From contig NC_133536.1 of the NCBI RefSeq assembly GCF_048544455.1, positions 39,388,652-39,452,651 of the forward strand: a stretch of 64,000 nucleotides of DNA, in the 5' to 3' direction. The notes under the pieces were generated by a model. It saw nothing but the letters and a program-made list of their open reading frames with translations, was not told the DNA's origin and did no database searches. Below are positions 21,906-33,740 of this stretch, one piece after another; position 1 is the first letter of the stretch; each line of letters opens with the position of its first letter. This DNA comes from Silene latifolia (lineage: Eukaryota; Streptophyta; Magnoliopsida; Caryophyllales; Caryophyllaceae). The position numbers were made by a program, and so were the translations under genes.

Positions 21906-23392
21906 ATAGAGTCGTTTTGTGTCGTGTCAATTGTGTCAATTTAGGATGTTTAACAAGTTGTAAAGCCGATTTTGTGAGCTAATCTTTGATATATGCCGAG
22001 GAATTCAATTTGATTGTAATTTGGATATCTTGAACTCTACCTTGGCTTTGCACATCTTAGAAGGCAACTTCAAGTTTTCTTATCAATGAGTCGAGATGGA
22101 GAATTCGTTTTGCATTAGCCGAGGCATGAAGTTAAGAAACATAAGCATGATCAAGTAAAGACAGAAGCATGATCAAGTAAAGACGGGGAAGAAAAGGATC
22201 AAAGTGAAAGTCGAAGTTTGAAGGACACCCGAGACGGGCGCAACCTGCGCCTCATTGCGCAGCCTGCGCCCAACTCCAAAGCCTGCGCAATTTTTAAGAA
22301 ATACGGGCCTAATTTTCCGCAATTGGGCTTTGTGAGATGTTTAACCTGGATTCGTGTGAAGCCCTATAAATACCCCAAACTTTTAAAGAATAATTTATCT
22401 TATACTTGGCTTTAATCTTGTAATAATCAACAACTTAATCTTTCAATTTCCATGTTAATTCCTCTTAAATTGTTGGGTTGTAATCAAACATATGGCAGGC
22501 TAGATCTTTATTACTTGGTGTAATTCATCCAAAGATTCCACATTTATCTATGTAATGACTCTCTAATCTCATGTATTTACTTATTATTTTCCTCTTGTGT
22601 TTAATGATTATGTTGAATGAATTGTTGTGAGAATTGATCATCCTTCCATCTATTTCATTTGACTAGTGCAAATTCTACATAGTTGGTCTAACTCTCGTGG
22701 TTTTGTTTGAAGCAACTTATAATCTTGTGATTTTTGGTCTAAAGGTCACATCTTTGTAAGAGAGGAATACATGTATTTCATGACTATTATGGATTAATCT
22801 TGTCTGTGAAATATCCTAAATTTACTCACTTGGTTATGCTCTTAACACCCTTGTTTACACATCATGCATTGCTTAATATGTGGTGTTGTCTTATAAGGTA
22901 GGTTGTCATATATGGGTTCATTGTGACGACCAATTTCTTGTGGGTGAATTAATGGGTAAGTGATTATAAAGGGAGAATAGAGTCTTACTAGAGAAAGGGT
23001 GGTTACCAAGAGTTTGTTACATCAAGTTCCCTTCACATAATGTTGTTTTTGCACTTGAATTGTTTGTTGAATTGCCTCCTTGATTAAAGCTTGCATCTTT
23101 AGTCATTTTTCTCCATTTTCTCATGTGAAAACCTCTTTTTATGTCAACCATTATTTCTTCATTGTGGATATCATAGTTTGTGATTAGAAGTAGGTTGTGA
23201 GTCTTTTGGTCATTAGTTCTTAAGTTGTTATTAGCATCTTAGTTAGTAGTTGTTTAATAATAATAAAAAAAAATTGTCTTTAGCTGACGCAATTGTCTTG
23301 TTTAGAAGTTAGTAGAGCCTAGTTGAGCTTATAAATTCTTAGTTTGATAGTGTAATCCTAGGTAATTACGAAACCTAGTTTTATTTCTATCA
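21906..23392 (+). mobile_element. 5' LTR of Athila-like element H
   Basis: The 3' end is well fixed: ...TTTCTATCA at 23392, five bases before a primer-binding site. The TGATAGAGTCG start at 21906 is tentative; it gives 1487 bp, close to element C's 1496-bp LTR. U3 has a cluster of GCGC-rich repeats (GCCTGCGC units, about 22235-22290), then a TATA box (CTATAAATACCCC, about 22363). A 22-bp phrase containing AGCATGATCAAGTAAAGAC is repeated at 22143-22190. Confidence 0.65.
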
Positions 23393-23397
23393 AATTT

Positions 23398-23412
23398 TGG
23401 CGCCGTTGCCGG
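23398..23412 (+). other. Primer-binding site of element H (tRNA-Asp type)
   Basis: TGGCGCCGTTGCCGG matches the aspartate-tRNA site commonly used by Athila and related plant gypsy elements. It fixes the strand of H as plus. Confidence 0.9.
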
Positions 23413-24349
23413 AGAAGGGCAACATAGCTAAAGCTTGAATTGTGTATTTTCATGCTTGGTTGTTCTTTATTCAATATTTTATACGAATGCTGAAGCGATT
23501 TAAATAAATGAACGATGATAGTAGTGAGGATCGAGCTCGTGACTCGTGAGACCGAGGGACAAGTTTGAATCCGTAGGGATATTTGCTTGGATTAGACCTA
23601 TAATCCCAACAATGGTGAAATATAGTCAAGACCTATTGACTATAATTCGGGTTATTTCTTGAGACGCTTCAAACAGTGACAAAAGTTGGATCAAAAACTC
23701 GTCGAATTCGGGTTACACAAAGCTGCGTTTTTTCTTATGACTTGACTGAATAAAAATAACATACAATTCCTACTTAAATAGCTTCGTCTTCTTAATCGAC
23801 AAGACTCCTATATAAAGTATAAATATAAAATAAATAAAATACCAAAACTTAATCATAATTTAATAACCAACTAAATCTAATATTTTGATTAGTTTTATTC
23901 CGTCCTAACTACTGCGAATTGCATCAACTACTGCTAATTCGAACCCAACTTTCTTGCTCACCCGTGTTCGATCCATGTCCTTGCACTAAATTAATTAATA
24001 CGCTATCAGAATCGTATCACTTTTGTTGGTAGAAGTAAGTGGTAGTTTTAATTTGTGTTGTTTAGTGTGAAGATTTTATGTCTTGTTCTCAAGGGGAACT
24101 AAGTGATCAAGACCTAGACTCAAGTGCAAGGGAAACATACGATTGATTCTTTACAAATCCATTCTATAAAAGACCTCCAAGAGTGGAGTCAAGTGAAGAA
24201 GAAAGAGAACCAAGAGTGGAGTCAAGTGATGAAGAAACGGAAACCATTGAGGTTACACCTTTGAATATTTGCCCACCACAAACAGTGGCGAATGACACAA
24301 GAACCATAAAAGATATTAGAGCAAGGAATTAGGATGAATAACCTTTGTG
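23413..24349 (+). other. Leader of element H, probably with an insertion
   Basis: Untranslated leader between the primer site and gag. From about 23480 to 24015 the sequence changes character and may be another insertion, but I cannot fix its ends. From about 24015 it reads like leader again. Two copies of a GAGTGGAGTCAAGTGA phrase occur near 24180-24230. Confidence 0.35.
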
Positions 24350-27300
24350 TATTGCATACCCACCTATGGGGGATGCTAGTTTTGAGTTAAAAGGGTTTTT
24401 TTATTCATAACCTTCCGACGTTCCATGGTCAAGCGGGGAATGATCCAAACCGGCACCTTTTCGAGTTTCACATGATATGCCAAGGAGCCCTTCCAAATGG
24501 GCTAACGGAGGATCAATTCAAACTAAGAGCTTTCCCTTTTTCCTTGCATGACGCGGCGAAAGAATGGCTATTTTGTCTTCCGGCAAACTCCATTTCAACT
24601 TGGTCGGACATGAAAAAATACTTCCTTAAGAAGTACTACCCGAATTCAAGGCATAATCATGCCAAGAAGCTAATCACCACGATTAAGCAAGAAAGTGATG
24701 ACCATATTAGAAAAGGTTCAAAAGACTTGTTGCGCAATGCTCTTACCATGGGTTGAATAGAGATGACCTTCTTGTGCACTTTTGTGACGGCTTGGGCCAA
24801 ATTGATGGAAGATTTGTGAATGCCGCCACCGGAGGAGGGGTGGACAATTGTAATGTTGCGGAAGTAAATACCATAATCGAAAAGTTGACCGCTAGTACAG
24901 GGGAGTATGGGAGGAAGAAAGATCGTAGCTCAAGAAATGTTTCCTCCATTGGTGCATCATCATTATTTATTCAAAAGCTTGAAAGTGAAATGAGCCAAAT
25001 CAAGAAAATGGTGGCTAGCTTGATGAATTTTGTCAAAGGCCTCACCTTATTAAGACATGTCTCATAATGCAAGAGAAGGGAATTAGAGTGGCAAATGTGA
25101 GTGTTATCGGTTATGGGAATTATAACTCTAGGAATCCTAATGGAGGAAGCTATTACAACATGGGTAATAGAGATCTTCTTAATTGGGGTGGTGACAAATC
25201 CAAGAGTTTTGAGAATGGACAATTCAATAATCTAAGAAACCAAACCTACAATCAACCAAATCGCACCTAAAATTTCCAAAACCAAAACCGGAATCAAAAC
25301 TTCAACCAAAACCAAAACTCCAATTTTCAAAACCAAGGCCAGGAGGGTTCTTTTTGTTAGACCATATAGATATATGATTGAGTTTTGATAATGACAAGTT
25401 TGTGCTTCGTGTTATATATACTCTTGCTCGTAATCGTTCGTTTAGTCTTTAATAGATTGACTTCAGTTTATAAGTTTAGTAAGTAACGTTATAGCAACTT
25501 TGGCTATAACATTGAAGATTTGTGAAGCATCGTTCAAGTAATATTATAGCAGCTTGAGCTATAACATTGAAGATTCTTAAAGCGTCATAGTAGCTGTACC
25601 AAGTTTCAAGTATGATGATCATTCAAGCAAAAGGCTCGATCAAGTCTATAAAAAGCTCAAGATGAAGAGCTTATGATCAAGATTAAGAGAAGCTCATATC
25701 ACTGAAGATCTCTAGGAAGATTAGCTAGTATAGGTCTTCATCTAATAATGATATCTTAAGAAGAGATATTGAAAAGGTAAAGTTATAGCTATTTCACCTA
25801 TAACTTTCCTTGCCAAACTTAAAGTTATAGCTATTTGTACTATAACTTTGGGTTGCATTTGAAGGCACGATTTTAAAAAAATTTAAAATAATTTTTCAAA
25901 AGATAATTTTTTTCAAATATGTTTCGAAATCATCTGTATATATGATAGAGACTTAATTTGGTTTGTTTAGAATGAATAATTTTCATTATCCTATTGGTTA
26001 GTAAAACGACTTATGAGTCGTCATGCTACCTAGGGTTTGCTAAATTATCTAAACCTAACCCTAATCTACTCCTTGATGTTTTGACCTAGGGTTTCGGCCA
26101 AGGTGGGCTTGAGCCGTGTGGTGGCCGACCTTTCTCCTTATTTGAGTAATTCTTGTTAGGTTAAATCTATTCTATATTGCCATAAGATATTCTTATATCT
26201 TATCAAATATATTAGATTTACCTTATTTTACTTAGTCAAAATATTTAGTAGATTAAATTAAGGAAAGATAAGATTTGTTTCTTGTAGAACAACTTATCTT
26301 GCCTCATGACACTTCTAGGGTTTCGATCAAAACCTTAGTGTCTCTTCTCTACTATATATACTTGTGATATTCATAAATTCAAATAAGCTTTTCGAAATAA
26401 AAAAATTCCTTGCAAACAATTTGAGCTTATTTTTAATCAAGTATTTTATTGTTTTGCATTTGAAAATCTTTTACGAAAAGTCGTGCTCTTAATTTGCATA
26501 TTATTCTTAAGGTTACGTTATAAGATAATAGTACTTAATATTGTTTCTTACTCGTTCAATTGTGTGAACACTTAGAAGAACAATCAAGTGGTTTCTTAGT
26601 AAGTTAAGATAGTCAAAATCGAATATCTAGTGATATTAAAATTGAGTTATAACTAGAGTTAGTTATACGAGTTGGGTTGATAATTTTGTAATCCGGAGAA
26701 TGGTACTAAAATTATTAATCGAGAATAGTGGACGTAGGCTTCGACGTGTGAAGCTGAGCCACTTCAAATATCGTGTGTCTTTGCAGTTTTCTTTTTTGTT
26801 CATTTCATTACGTTCATAATCACTTAGTTAATTAGTTAAAGTTTAATCAATAAACTTTAAGTAATTAATTGCATTGATGTAAAATAAAAAGCGGGTATAA
26901 GTTTTTAAATACTCAATTCACCCCCCCACCTCTCGAGTATTTCAACTGTGATAGACTCTTCACTTTTCACTTTGGAAACCAATGGAACAACAAGAACTTT
27001 CAACAAGGAGGGGGTTCCTCCTCTCAAGGGGATGATGACATGTCCACCAAAGAGATGTTAAAAATCCTTGTAAAGAGGCAAGCCGATACAACTAGAAGGC
27101 TTGAGAAGATGGACTCCAATAAGCTTTCTAGTGATGCAAGGGTCTAAAATCTTGAGGTTCAACTTGGTCAATTCTCTCAAGAAATTGCCAAGAATAATCA
27201 AAAGAACTCCACCTCAATTCCTTCAACAACATTCCCTCTAAAAGAAAATGCAAGTGCAATGACCTTGAGAAAGGGGAGAATCCTAGATACCCCTCCAAAG

Positions 27301-27752
27301 AACAAGAGGAAAGCAAAGTCAAGGGAATGGGAGATAGATCAAGTTGGTGAAGAATAAAAGGAGCTAGTGGTAGAGCAAATAAAGGCTTCCTCAACAAGGG
27401 TTGATGATAAAGAACAAAGCACCACCCTAAACAAGGACAAGGATGAAGAGACATGTGCACTTCCAAATGACTACATCAAGGAGGTAGTTAGGGGTCACAC
27501 CACGGAGGTACCTTTCTCTCACGCCCTCACACATTCTAAGAAAATGTAGCATGATGCCGACCTCTATAAGACATTTAGAAAGTGTGAGGTCAATATTCCT
27601 CTACTTACTTTGTTGAAAAGTGTTATGAGGTATGCAATGCATGCCTAGGAAAAACTCAAAGCAAGGAACTCAAAAAGTAAGGGTCAATGAGCACCTCTCC
27701 GCCATTTTCAAAAATTCACTTCCTAAGAAGTGTGGCAATCCGGGGATGTTCA
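24350..27752 (+). pseudogene. Athila-type gag and protease start, broken
   Basis: The N-terminal part (24350-25354) includes an AYPPMGDASFELK phrase, then CQGALPNGLTEDQFKLRAF, AKEWLFCLP and YFLKKYYPNSR: the Athila capsid region. The C-terminal part (26963-27752) carries the repetitive QN-rich region, KNNQKNSTSIPS, MTLRKGRILDTPPKNKR, DLYKTFRKCEVNIPLLTLLK and PGMFTI, leading to the protease. Solo LTR I interrupts it at 25355-26962; removing it and one CTTTT copy restores the frame (SFHFGNQ). LARD2 interrupts it at 27758, and the frame resumes at 35069 (FTIPCSI). Frameshifts and stops are present throughout. Confidence 0.85.
25355..26962 (+). mobile_element. Solo LTR I in gag of element H
   Basis: A 1608-bp LTR from TGTTAGACCATATAG to ATAGACTCTTCA with a perfect target duplication CTTTT (25350-25354 and 26963-26967). 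Its first 500 bp hold inverted repeats of the GTTATAGC...GCTATAAC type (one complete copy near 25492-25514, others near 25542, 25783 and 25823). A TATA box (TATATATA) lies near 26352. Termini look Copia-like but clade is not clear. Confidence 0.78.
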
Positions 27753-27757
27753 CTATA

Positions 27758-29119
27758 TGTAATACTACGGTTTTATGAGTCTCTGAGTACTCTATCGAGT
27801 AGGCCTTACTCTGTCGAGTAAGGGTGAGTTGCGTTTTTAAAATAGTTTCTGACCTGTTGGGTACTCGATCGAGTAACGTTGATACTCGATCGAGTAAGGG
27901 GGCACTCGATCGAGTACCTCAGCTACTCGATCGAGTAGCCGGTTTACGGGGGATGATTTCTCGGGTTTTGTTAATAATGCGATTAAGTATATAATTACTT
28001 CCGTCACTTTTCTTTAAACACTTTTACAACCTAATTACTTTCAAAAGAGAAATCAAACTACGTTCTTCGCATCAATCGCATTGTTGGCAAATCCCGGAGC
28101 GTGGAAGGTCGGATTTTACCTTTCTTTATACCGTTGTGATCCTTGCGTCGAGGGTAAGATCTACGTACCGTTTTTATAGTATTTAGTCAAAGTTGGTTAA
28201 ACCCTAATATTGGGATTTGGGGGTTTTGTTGTATTTTGTGATTGGCAGTGATTATATGTTTGTATGTTAGGAGGAGGATTCGTAGAAGAAGCCTTTTGAT
28301 ATCAGCTGTGAGACCGTCTGATTGTGTTGCCTTCCAGGTAGGGTTTCCCTACTCAGTATTAGTCCCATAATGTGTTGGTGATAATTTGTGATTGTTGATT
28401 ATTGTTATACGAGTATTGTGACGGTTGTTGGTTTGATTGCTGTTTAATGGTTGTGATTGTTTGTCTTTGGTTCTCGAGATGCGTTCTCGGCTAAGTGGAG
28501 TCACTTGCGGGAGTGGCTTCACGCCCTAGTTTCGCCCTCCGTGGAACCCGCCACGGGAGGGGATGTGCACATTAATGGGACAGGGTTATCGCTCGGTATG
28601 ATGAGCGGGGCTTAGGTGGGAACGGGCTGCGGTCCCCCACCGCGCGGGTTGGTCCAGTGGACAATCGGTGACGGAGATTGATTGGAGTGGGTGTGATTGT
28701 GTGTGTGACCGTTTGAGCCGCTTGTTTGTTCTTGTGTTGTTGGTTATATAAATTGTGTGATTAGTACTGACCCCGTTTAATGTTTTAAAAACTGTGGTGA
28801 TCCATTCGGGGGTGGTGAGCAGGTATTGAGCAGGTATGATATGACGCGTATGGGATGAGTCATCACGTGGGAGTTAGAAGTCTTCCGCTGTGTCAGTCGA
28901 TGTTTTATAACTTTGATAGTTTTAGCAGTAGACCGTCTGAGAGTCTTGTATTTCTTTTTATCAGTTTTGGAGTTGGTATGTAATCACTTTAAACATTATT
29001 TACTTTTAAGTATGTTTCGTTATTGTCTTATGATTATCATTGCCTCGGAAAACCGAGATGGTAGCACTTCCATGCCTTAAGTGGTCCTGGTAAGGCACTT
29101 GGAGTATGGGGGTGTTTCA
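27758..29119 (+). repeat. LARD2 5' LTR
   Basis: 1362 bp from TGTAATACTACGG to GGGGGTGTTTCA (final motif mutated from TGTTACA). It has a palindrome array (27788-27937), TATATA at 27988-27993 and the conserved hairpin CCGTGG/CCACGG around AACCCG (28539-28556). Confidence 0.9.
27788..27937. promoter_or_regulatory. Palindrome array upstream of TATA (LARD2 5' LTR)
   Basis: Four intact units centred on CTCGATCGAG plus two degenerate ones (CTCTATCGAG, CTCTGTCGAG). The array ends 51 bp before the TATA box. Unlike LARD1, all intact units have AT in the centre. Confidence 0.65.
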
Positions 29120-29122
29120 AAA

Positions 29123-29134
29123 TGGTATCAGAGC
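29123..29134 (+). other. LARD2 primer-binding site (tRNA-iMet type)
   Basis: TGGTATCAGAGC lies three bases after the 5' LTR: the standard plant initiator-methionine site. Confidence 0.88.
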
Positions 29135-30203
29135 GACGATCCTCAAACCTGTAACCAATGAATCCAATGAATATAGGGAGTCAAATAAAATGAACCCGGG
29201 GTAGAAGTTGTAGGAGCTAATGCAAAGACTTGGGAGACGTCCTAAAGTCGCGAACTCGCCCTACAATTTTGAACCGGTCACCATGGGATATGAGTCGGGA
29301 TCGCTATGTGTTTATTTTGTGAATTGTGTACCAATATAGTGATGTGTGGCATGAATAAGTGTGATTTTGTATGTTGTTGGTTGAAAGCATGCTGGATGAT
29401 AGTTGGTTTACCATGTTGATTGGAATAGTTGGAAAGGTATGTGAGAATGACGAATAATGTGGTGGAAAAAGGAAGTAGTTCATATGTGATAATATGTGAT
29501 GAATAATGATGTTGCAGGATGAATGGTTTATAATGTGTATATACTAGTAACTTGTGATTAGGGGATTTGATATGATTTTACATAATTCGGTTTGCGTAAA
29601 GTTAGATAATAAGTTCATATAATTGTCTACTGTGGTATCATATGCACTTGTAAATGAAGAATGTGGTTGAAATAGATGAACTGATTGGAAAAGATGGAGT
29701 GTTAATTGCATGAGAATATGGATTTTGTGAATATGAATATGTTTAGATGACGAAGTGGAGTTGTAATATTGTTGTGTTAGTAACATGGAAATAGGATTTG
29801 TAATTGTATGAGTATGTTTTGTTTTACGAAAAGTCATAAAATTAAAGCATGCGGTTAGTACATGATTAATGAGTTAAATCATATATGTGCATGATGGATG
29901 TTGAAGATAGTAACATGTGATTAGCAATACTGGTTTTATGAGTACTGAGTTGTTTTCGTCTACCTTGTTGTTGTTTAAGTCGTTTGGAAGTAAAAATCAA
30001 GTAGTTGTGTTTTTCGATTATAAAGAGGTCGTCTTTAAACTGTTATAACTTGAGATGTATAAATGATTTTAATGTGATTATAATTGGAGATGATAGCTTG
30101 TTGTTTTACGATTCTAACGATAGGTCACACGCCCAAAACGAACAAGAAATGAGTGAGTTATGACCGTTTTACGAAAACTGGACAATGCTGAGAAATGCGT
30201 AGG

Positions 30204-30350
30204 GTACTCGATCGAGTGGCCCTTACTCGATCGAGTGCATCTTGGTACTCGATCGAGTACCCCTTACTCGATCGAGTAACCCTGGTAAAATTTGTTTTAC
30301 GTGCTTCTGACCTTCACCTACTCGATCGAGTGGCATGTACTCGATCTAGT
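30204..30350. repeat. Second palindrome array inside LARD2
   Basis: About six ACTCGATCGAGT units directly after the conserved GTTTTACGAAAACTGGAC block, at the same place as the internal array in LARD1. Again the centre is AT, as in this element's LTR, while LARD1 uses AC, GT and GC in both of its arrays. Confidence 0.65.
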
Positions 30351-33140
30351 GACCCCTATTTTGGGTCATATGCTTATCTTTAGACTTTGTTGCATATCAT
30401 GTTTAATTCAAAAGTGTTAATTTGCTTCTTTATGCATTGTTTTACATGTATGTTGGTCTTGATGCGTAAGTTACCCAATATTGTGATGTAAGGAGTGGCA
30501 CCTGTGGTGAGTATGGGTTCGGTGGGTGGACATGAGTTATATGTGGTTGTGATAGATAGTGGAAAAAGAAAAGGAGGATCGTTATGGCTTAATTGAGACA
30601 TAGAGCATGTTCTCTGAGATGAGATGAGTCATATGATTGTGTGTTGAGTAACGTAAAAGCAAGTGAATATGGGCAAGGGATGATGTGAGTCTAAGGAACG
30701 TGAGAATGAAAGGATTGAGAGTAAGAATGTGGATAATGGCAACTTGAGATGTGTAAAGAATTATGGAGGAAGATGGTTAGGAGTCGCGTGGGTTAGGAGT
30801 ATGCATAGTGAAAGTTCGTTTAAAGAGGTTAAGAAGAGTAATATATAGTGAACTTTGTGGAGACATGTCGCGAGGTGGATTTGTAGACAGTGAGTGAGTT
30901 TGGGAGATTTGGTTTATTAAGAGATGAAACTACTGTGTGATTTCCTTGGGTAATTAACGGTATGAAATGAGTTTTGATTTCTAGAGAGGTACAAAGGAGA
31001 TGCAATTGTTTGGACAGTGAACGTTGATTTTATGGATAGATTAGTGGCAAGTGTGAGTGATAGACTAATAAGAGAAGATCCATGGTAATAAAGAGTGAGA
31101 TGATATCTGTATAAAATAATGGAATTTGAGTTTTGGAGCAACGAAAGGGTAACTAGATTACTAAAGAGTTAGCTAGAAGGAATAAGGAGTTGAACTATTA
31201 ATTGGTATTGTTGAGTGTAAAGAGAAAAGAAGGATAAAAGTAAGCTGAGAAAAATGTTAACCAGAGTTATGTGATATAGAAGTAAGGAATCGTCGAGATT
31301 TATGATATTATCATGAGGATATTAGTTAAGGGTTATATAGGAATTTCAAGACAACATGATTAATCATGAGTTTCGAGGAATTAAGGGAGTATGAAGTTGG
31401 TGGGGTATTTGCACGATACGAGATTTTGGTGGAGAGTTAGATGATGATACAATTAAGGATAGTATTGGGAAGAATGTTGAGGTAATTGTGTTGATGGATT
31501 CGATGTTCGTTGTTTGGGATGTTAACCAAAGATAGAAAGAAATCGCGATATTTAGAGATGAGTGTAAGAGGTTTGATGTCCGGACAGCGGTAGTGTTATG
31601 GTTTGTGACTAGTGGTTAAGGGTGGTGGTATATTAGAAAGGTAGCAATTCTAATGGGGTTGATTTTGTAGAGACCAGATTGATATGTATGGTTGTGAGAA
31701 AGTATAAGATGTGGTTATATGAGGCGGTTGTTAGTAGTTGAGTATTAATGGTATGGTTACAATTGGCAGGGGGTGATGGATATGCGAATGGGAGAATATG
31801 TTATGAGGGGAATACGAGTTAAGCTCGGGTGAGGGGTAACTTTTATCGGGTGTAACTTACGTGACCAGGATTGACTGGTTGTATGTGATTACGGGTCTGT
31901 GATATATATATAAATGTTTGTGTGAGGTTTTGACCTCACAAGACGTGATATGGTGTGGTTATCATAAAGTTGTTATTTGAATGTTCTGTAATGCATGTTG
32001 GGTACGCTAATCTAATTGAATGATGATTAAAAAGGAAATAAATTGAGTGATCTGGCATGACTGGTTATACTTGTATGTATTCATGATACATTTCAATCTG
32101 TGATATGGTAAGGGGATGATATTCATGAGGTTATTACCTGTTTAATTCATAAAATATGTTGCATTGTGATTTAGTAAAGTGGATTTGAGTAAGTTTTTTT
32201 TTCTTGTCTGAAAAGTTATTCTGAGTCAGTGTTTATGGGAATTGTATGCAGTTGTGATGTCTATCGATGTGGTTGTTGTGCATCGGGTGGTGATCCGGGC
32301 ACGGTACATAGTGTTGTGATGCGGGTATTTTCGCACTGCGGTGTGGCTGTTGGTGGCGGTGTTGCGATGCCATCACCGGTTGTGGTGGAGTAGGCGGGAT
32401 GATTATGATACGAGTTTTCAAAAGTACATACCAGTCATACATAGATTGTTGTTTTGTTTGATGTTGCTTCCTGTGAGTTTCAGTTTGTACAGATAGATAC
32501 TTGTTTTGTTATTGATGTTTCTTACCAGTTAAGTTTGGGAATCAGGGTAGAGTATGATATGAAATAGAGTTGTATAAGTTTTCGTTGTTGTCATGGTATA
32601 GTGATATTCTGTTGATGAGACACGGTTGTGAGAGGTTGTTACAGTAATTTTGATCTTGTTCTAGATAAGGCTTTAGGGGATATGGTAATGGCAAGTGATT
32701 CGTAAAACATGTGTGGTAATGACCTGAAAGATGCAGGTGGTTCATAATCTTTTGTTGAGACAGTGAGTGTAAGGTGTTGGGGGAATTAGTGTCATGTTAA
32801 GTTGTGTATGAGTTTTGCGGTAATGAAAGAAAGAACTTGAGGATCTAGTGTGAGTATACGTACCGAGTGTGGATCGTGAGTTATGCTTTTGGGAGATAGG
32901 TGCTTTACATAGAGAGGTATGTTGTTTTGCAGTAATAATGGAGAGTTAGTATGGTGATTTTGCTACGAGTTTTATGGTATAGGTTAGGTGGTGTGCCGAA
33001 TGAGTTGAGGTATGAGAAATGTTTAAGTAAGAGAGCCTTGGATATATGCATGGCGAGTGTTTAGATTATAGGTGGTTATCTTTGACATGCGGTGGTGATG
33101 AGGATAATGAGACGATATAGCTCGGATTTAGTATTAGTAA

Positions 33141-33156
33141 GTTACGAGGACGTAAC
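33141..33156 (+). other. Hairpin 1 of the LARD2 3' tail
   Basis: GTTAC and GTAAC pair fully around GAGGAC. It corresponds to 10445-10460 in LARD1. Confidence 0.55.
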
Positions 33157-33380
33157 ATTTATCTTAAGAGGAGTAGGATGCGATAAAAGAGATTTTGATG
33201 GTTATGCATATGGTGGTATATTCGCAGTAGAGTGTTGGTGTAGCATAAAGAAGGAAGTTGAATATTTTGTGGTTGATGTTGTTAAAAGGCCATGGTCGAG
33301 CTTGTAGTAGTGTGATGTTTAGGAGTGTGAGAATATTTCACTAGTGTTGTGATTGGATGATGAGGTTATGAGTGTGAGTA

Positions 33381-33398
33381 AACTTCGAGGACGAAGTT
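33381..33398 (+). other. Hairpin 2 of the LARD2 3' tail, old 3' junction
   Basis: AACTTC and GAAGTT pair around GAGGAC; read as protein it is NFEDEVPFKGGRM followed by a stop. TGTAACATTCCG, LTR-like, follows at 33418. It corresponds to 10691-10708 in LARD1. Confidence 0.6.
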
Positions 33399-33702
33399 CC
33401 TTTTAAGGGTGGTAGAATGTAACATTCCGTTTGATGTCTATGAGTGTCTTGATATTGGATTTGATAGTGGATGATATTATAGAGCTAGCAGCGTTAGAGG
33501 ATGGTAGTTGGTTATGTATGGAGTTGTTGTCATGAGAGATATATATGTGGTAGATACGATATCGTGAGTCATGTTGTGGAAGTAAACATAGTCGGTGGAG
33601 TAGGTTTTAAGAGTTCATGTTTTATGTTTGGACGAGTTCTTGAGTTCTTAGTATGTTGTTGTGTCTTGGTCGAGTTAGTATGGTTGTTTTTAGGTATGGG
33701 TT

Positions 33703-33740
33703 GAACTTCGGGGACGAAGTTCTTTTTTAGGAGGGAAGAC
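33703..33740 (+). other. Hairpin 3 and purine tract of LARD2
   Basis: GAACTTC (33703-33709) and GAAGTTC (33716-33722) pair around GGGGAC. AGGAGGGAAGA then leads into the 3' LTR. The spacing from hairpin to LTR is 18 bp, as in LARD1. Confidence 0.75.
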
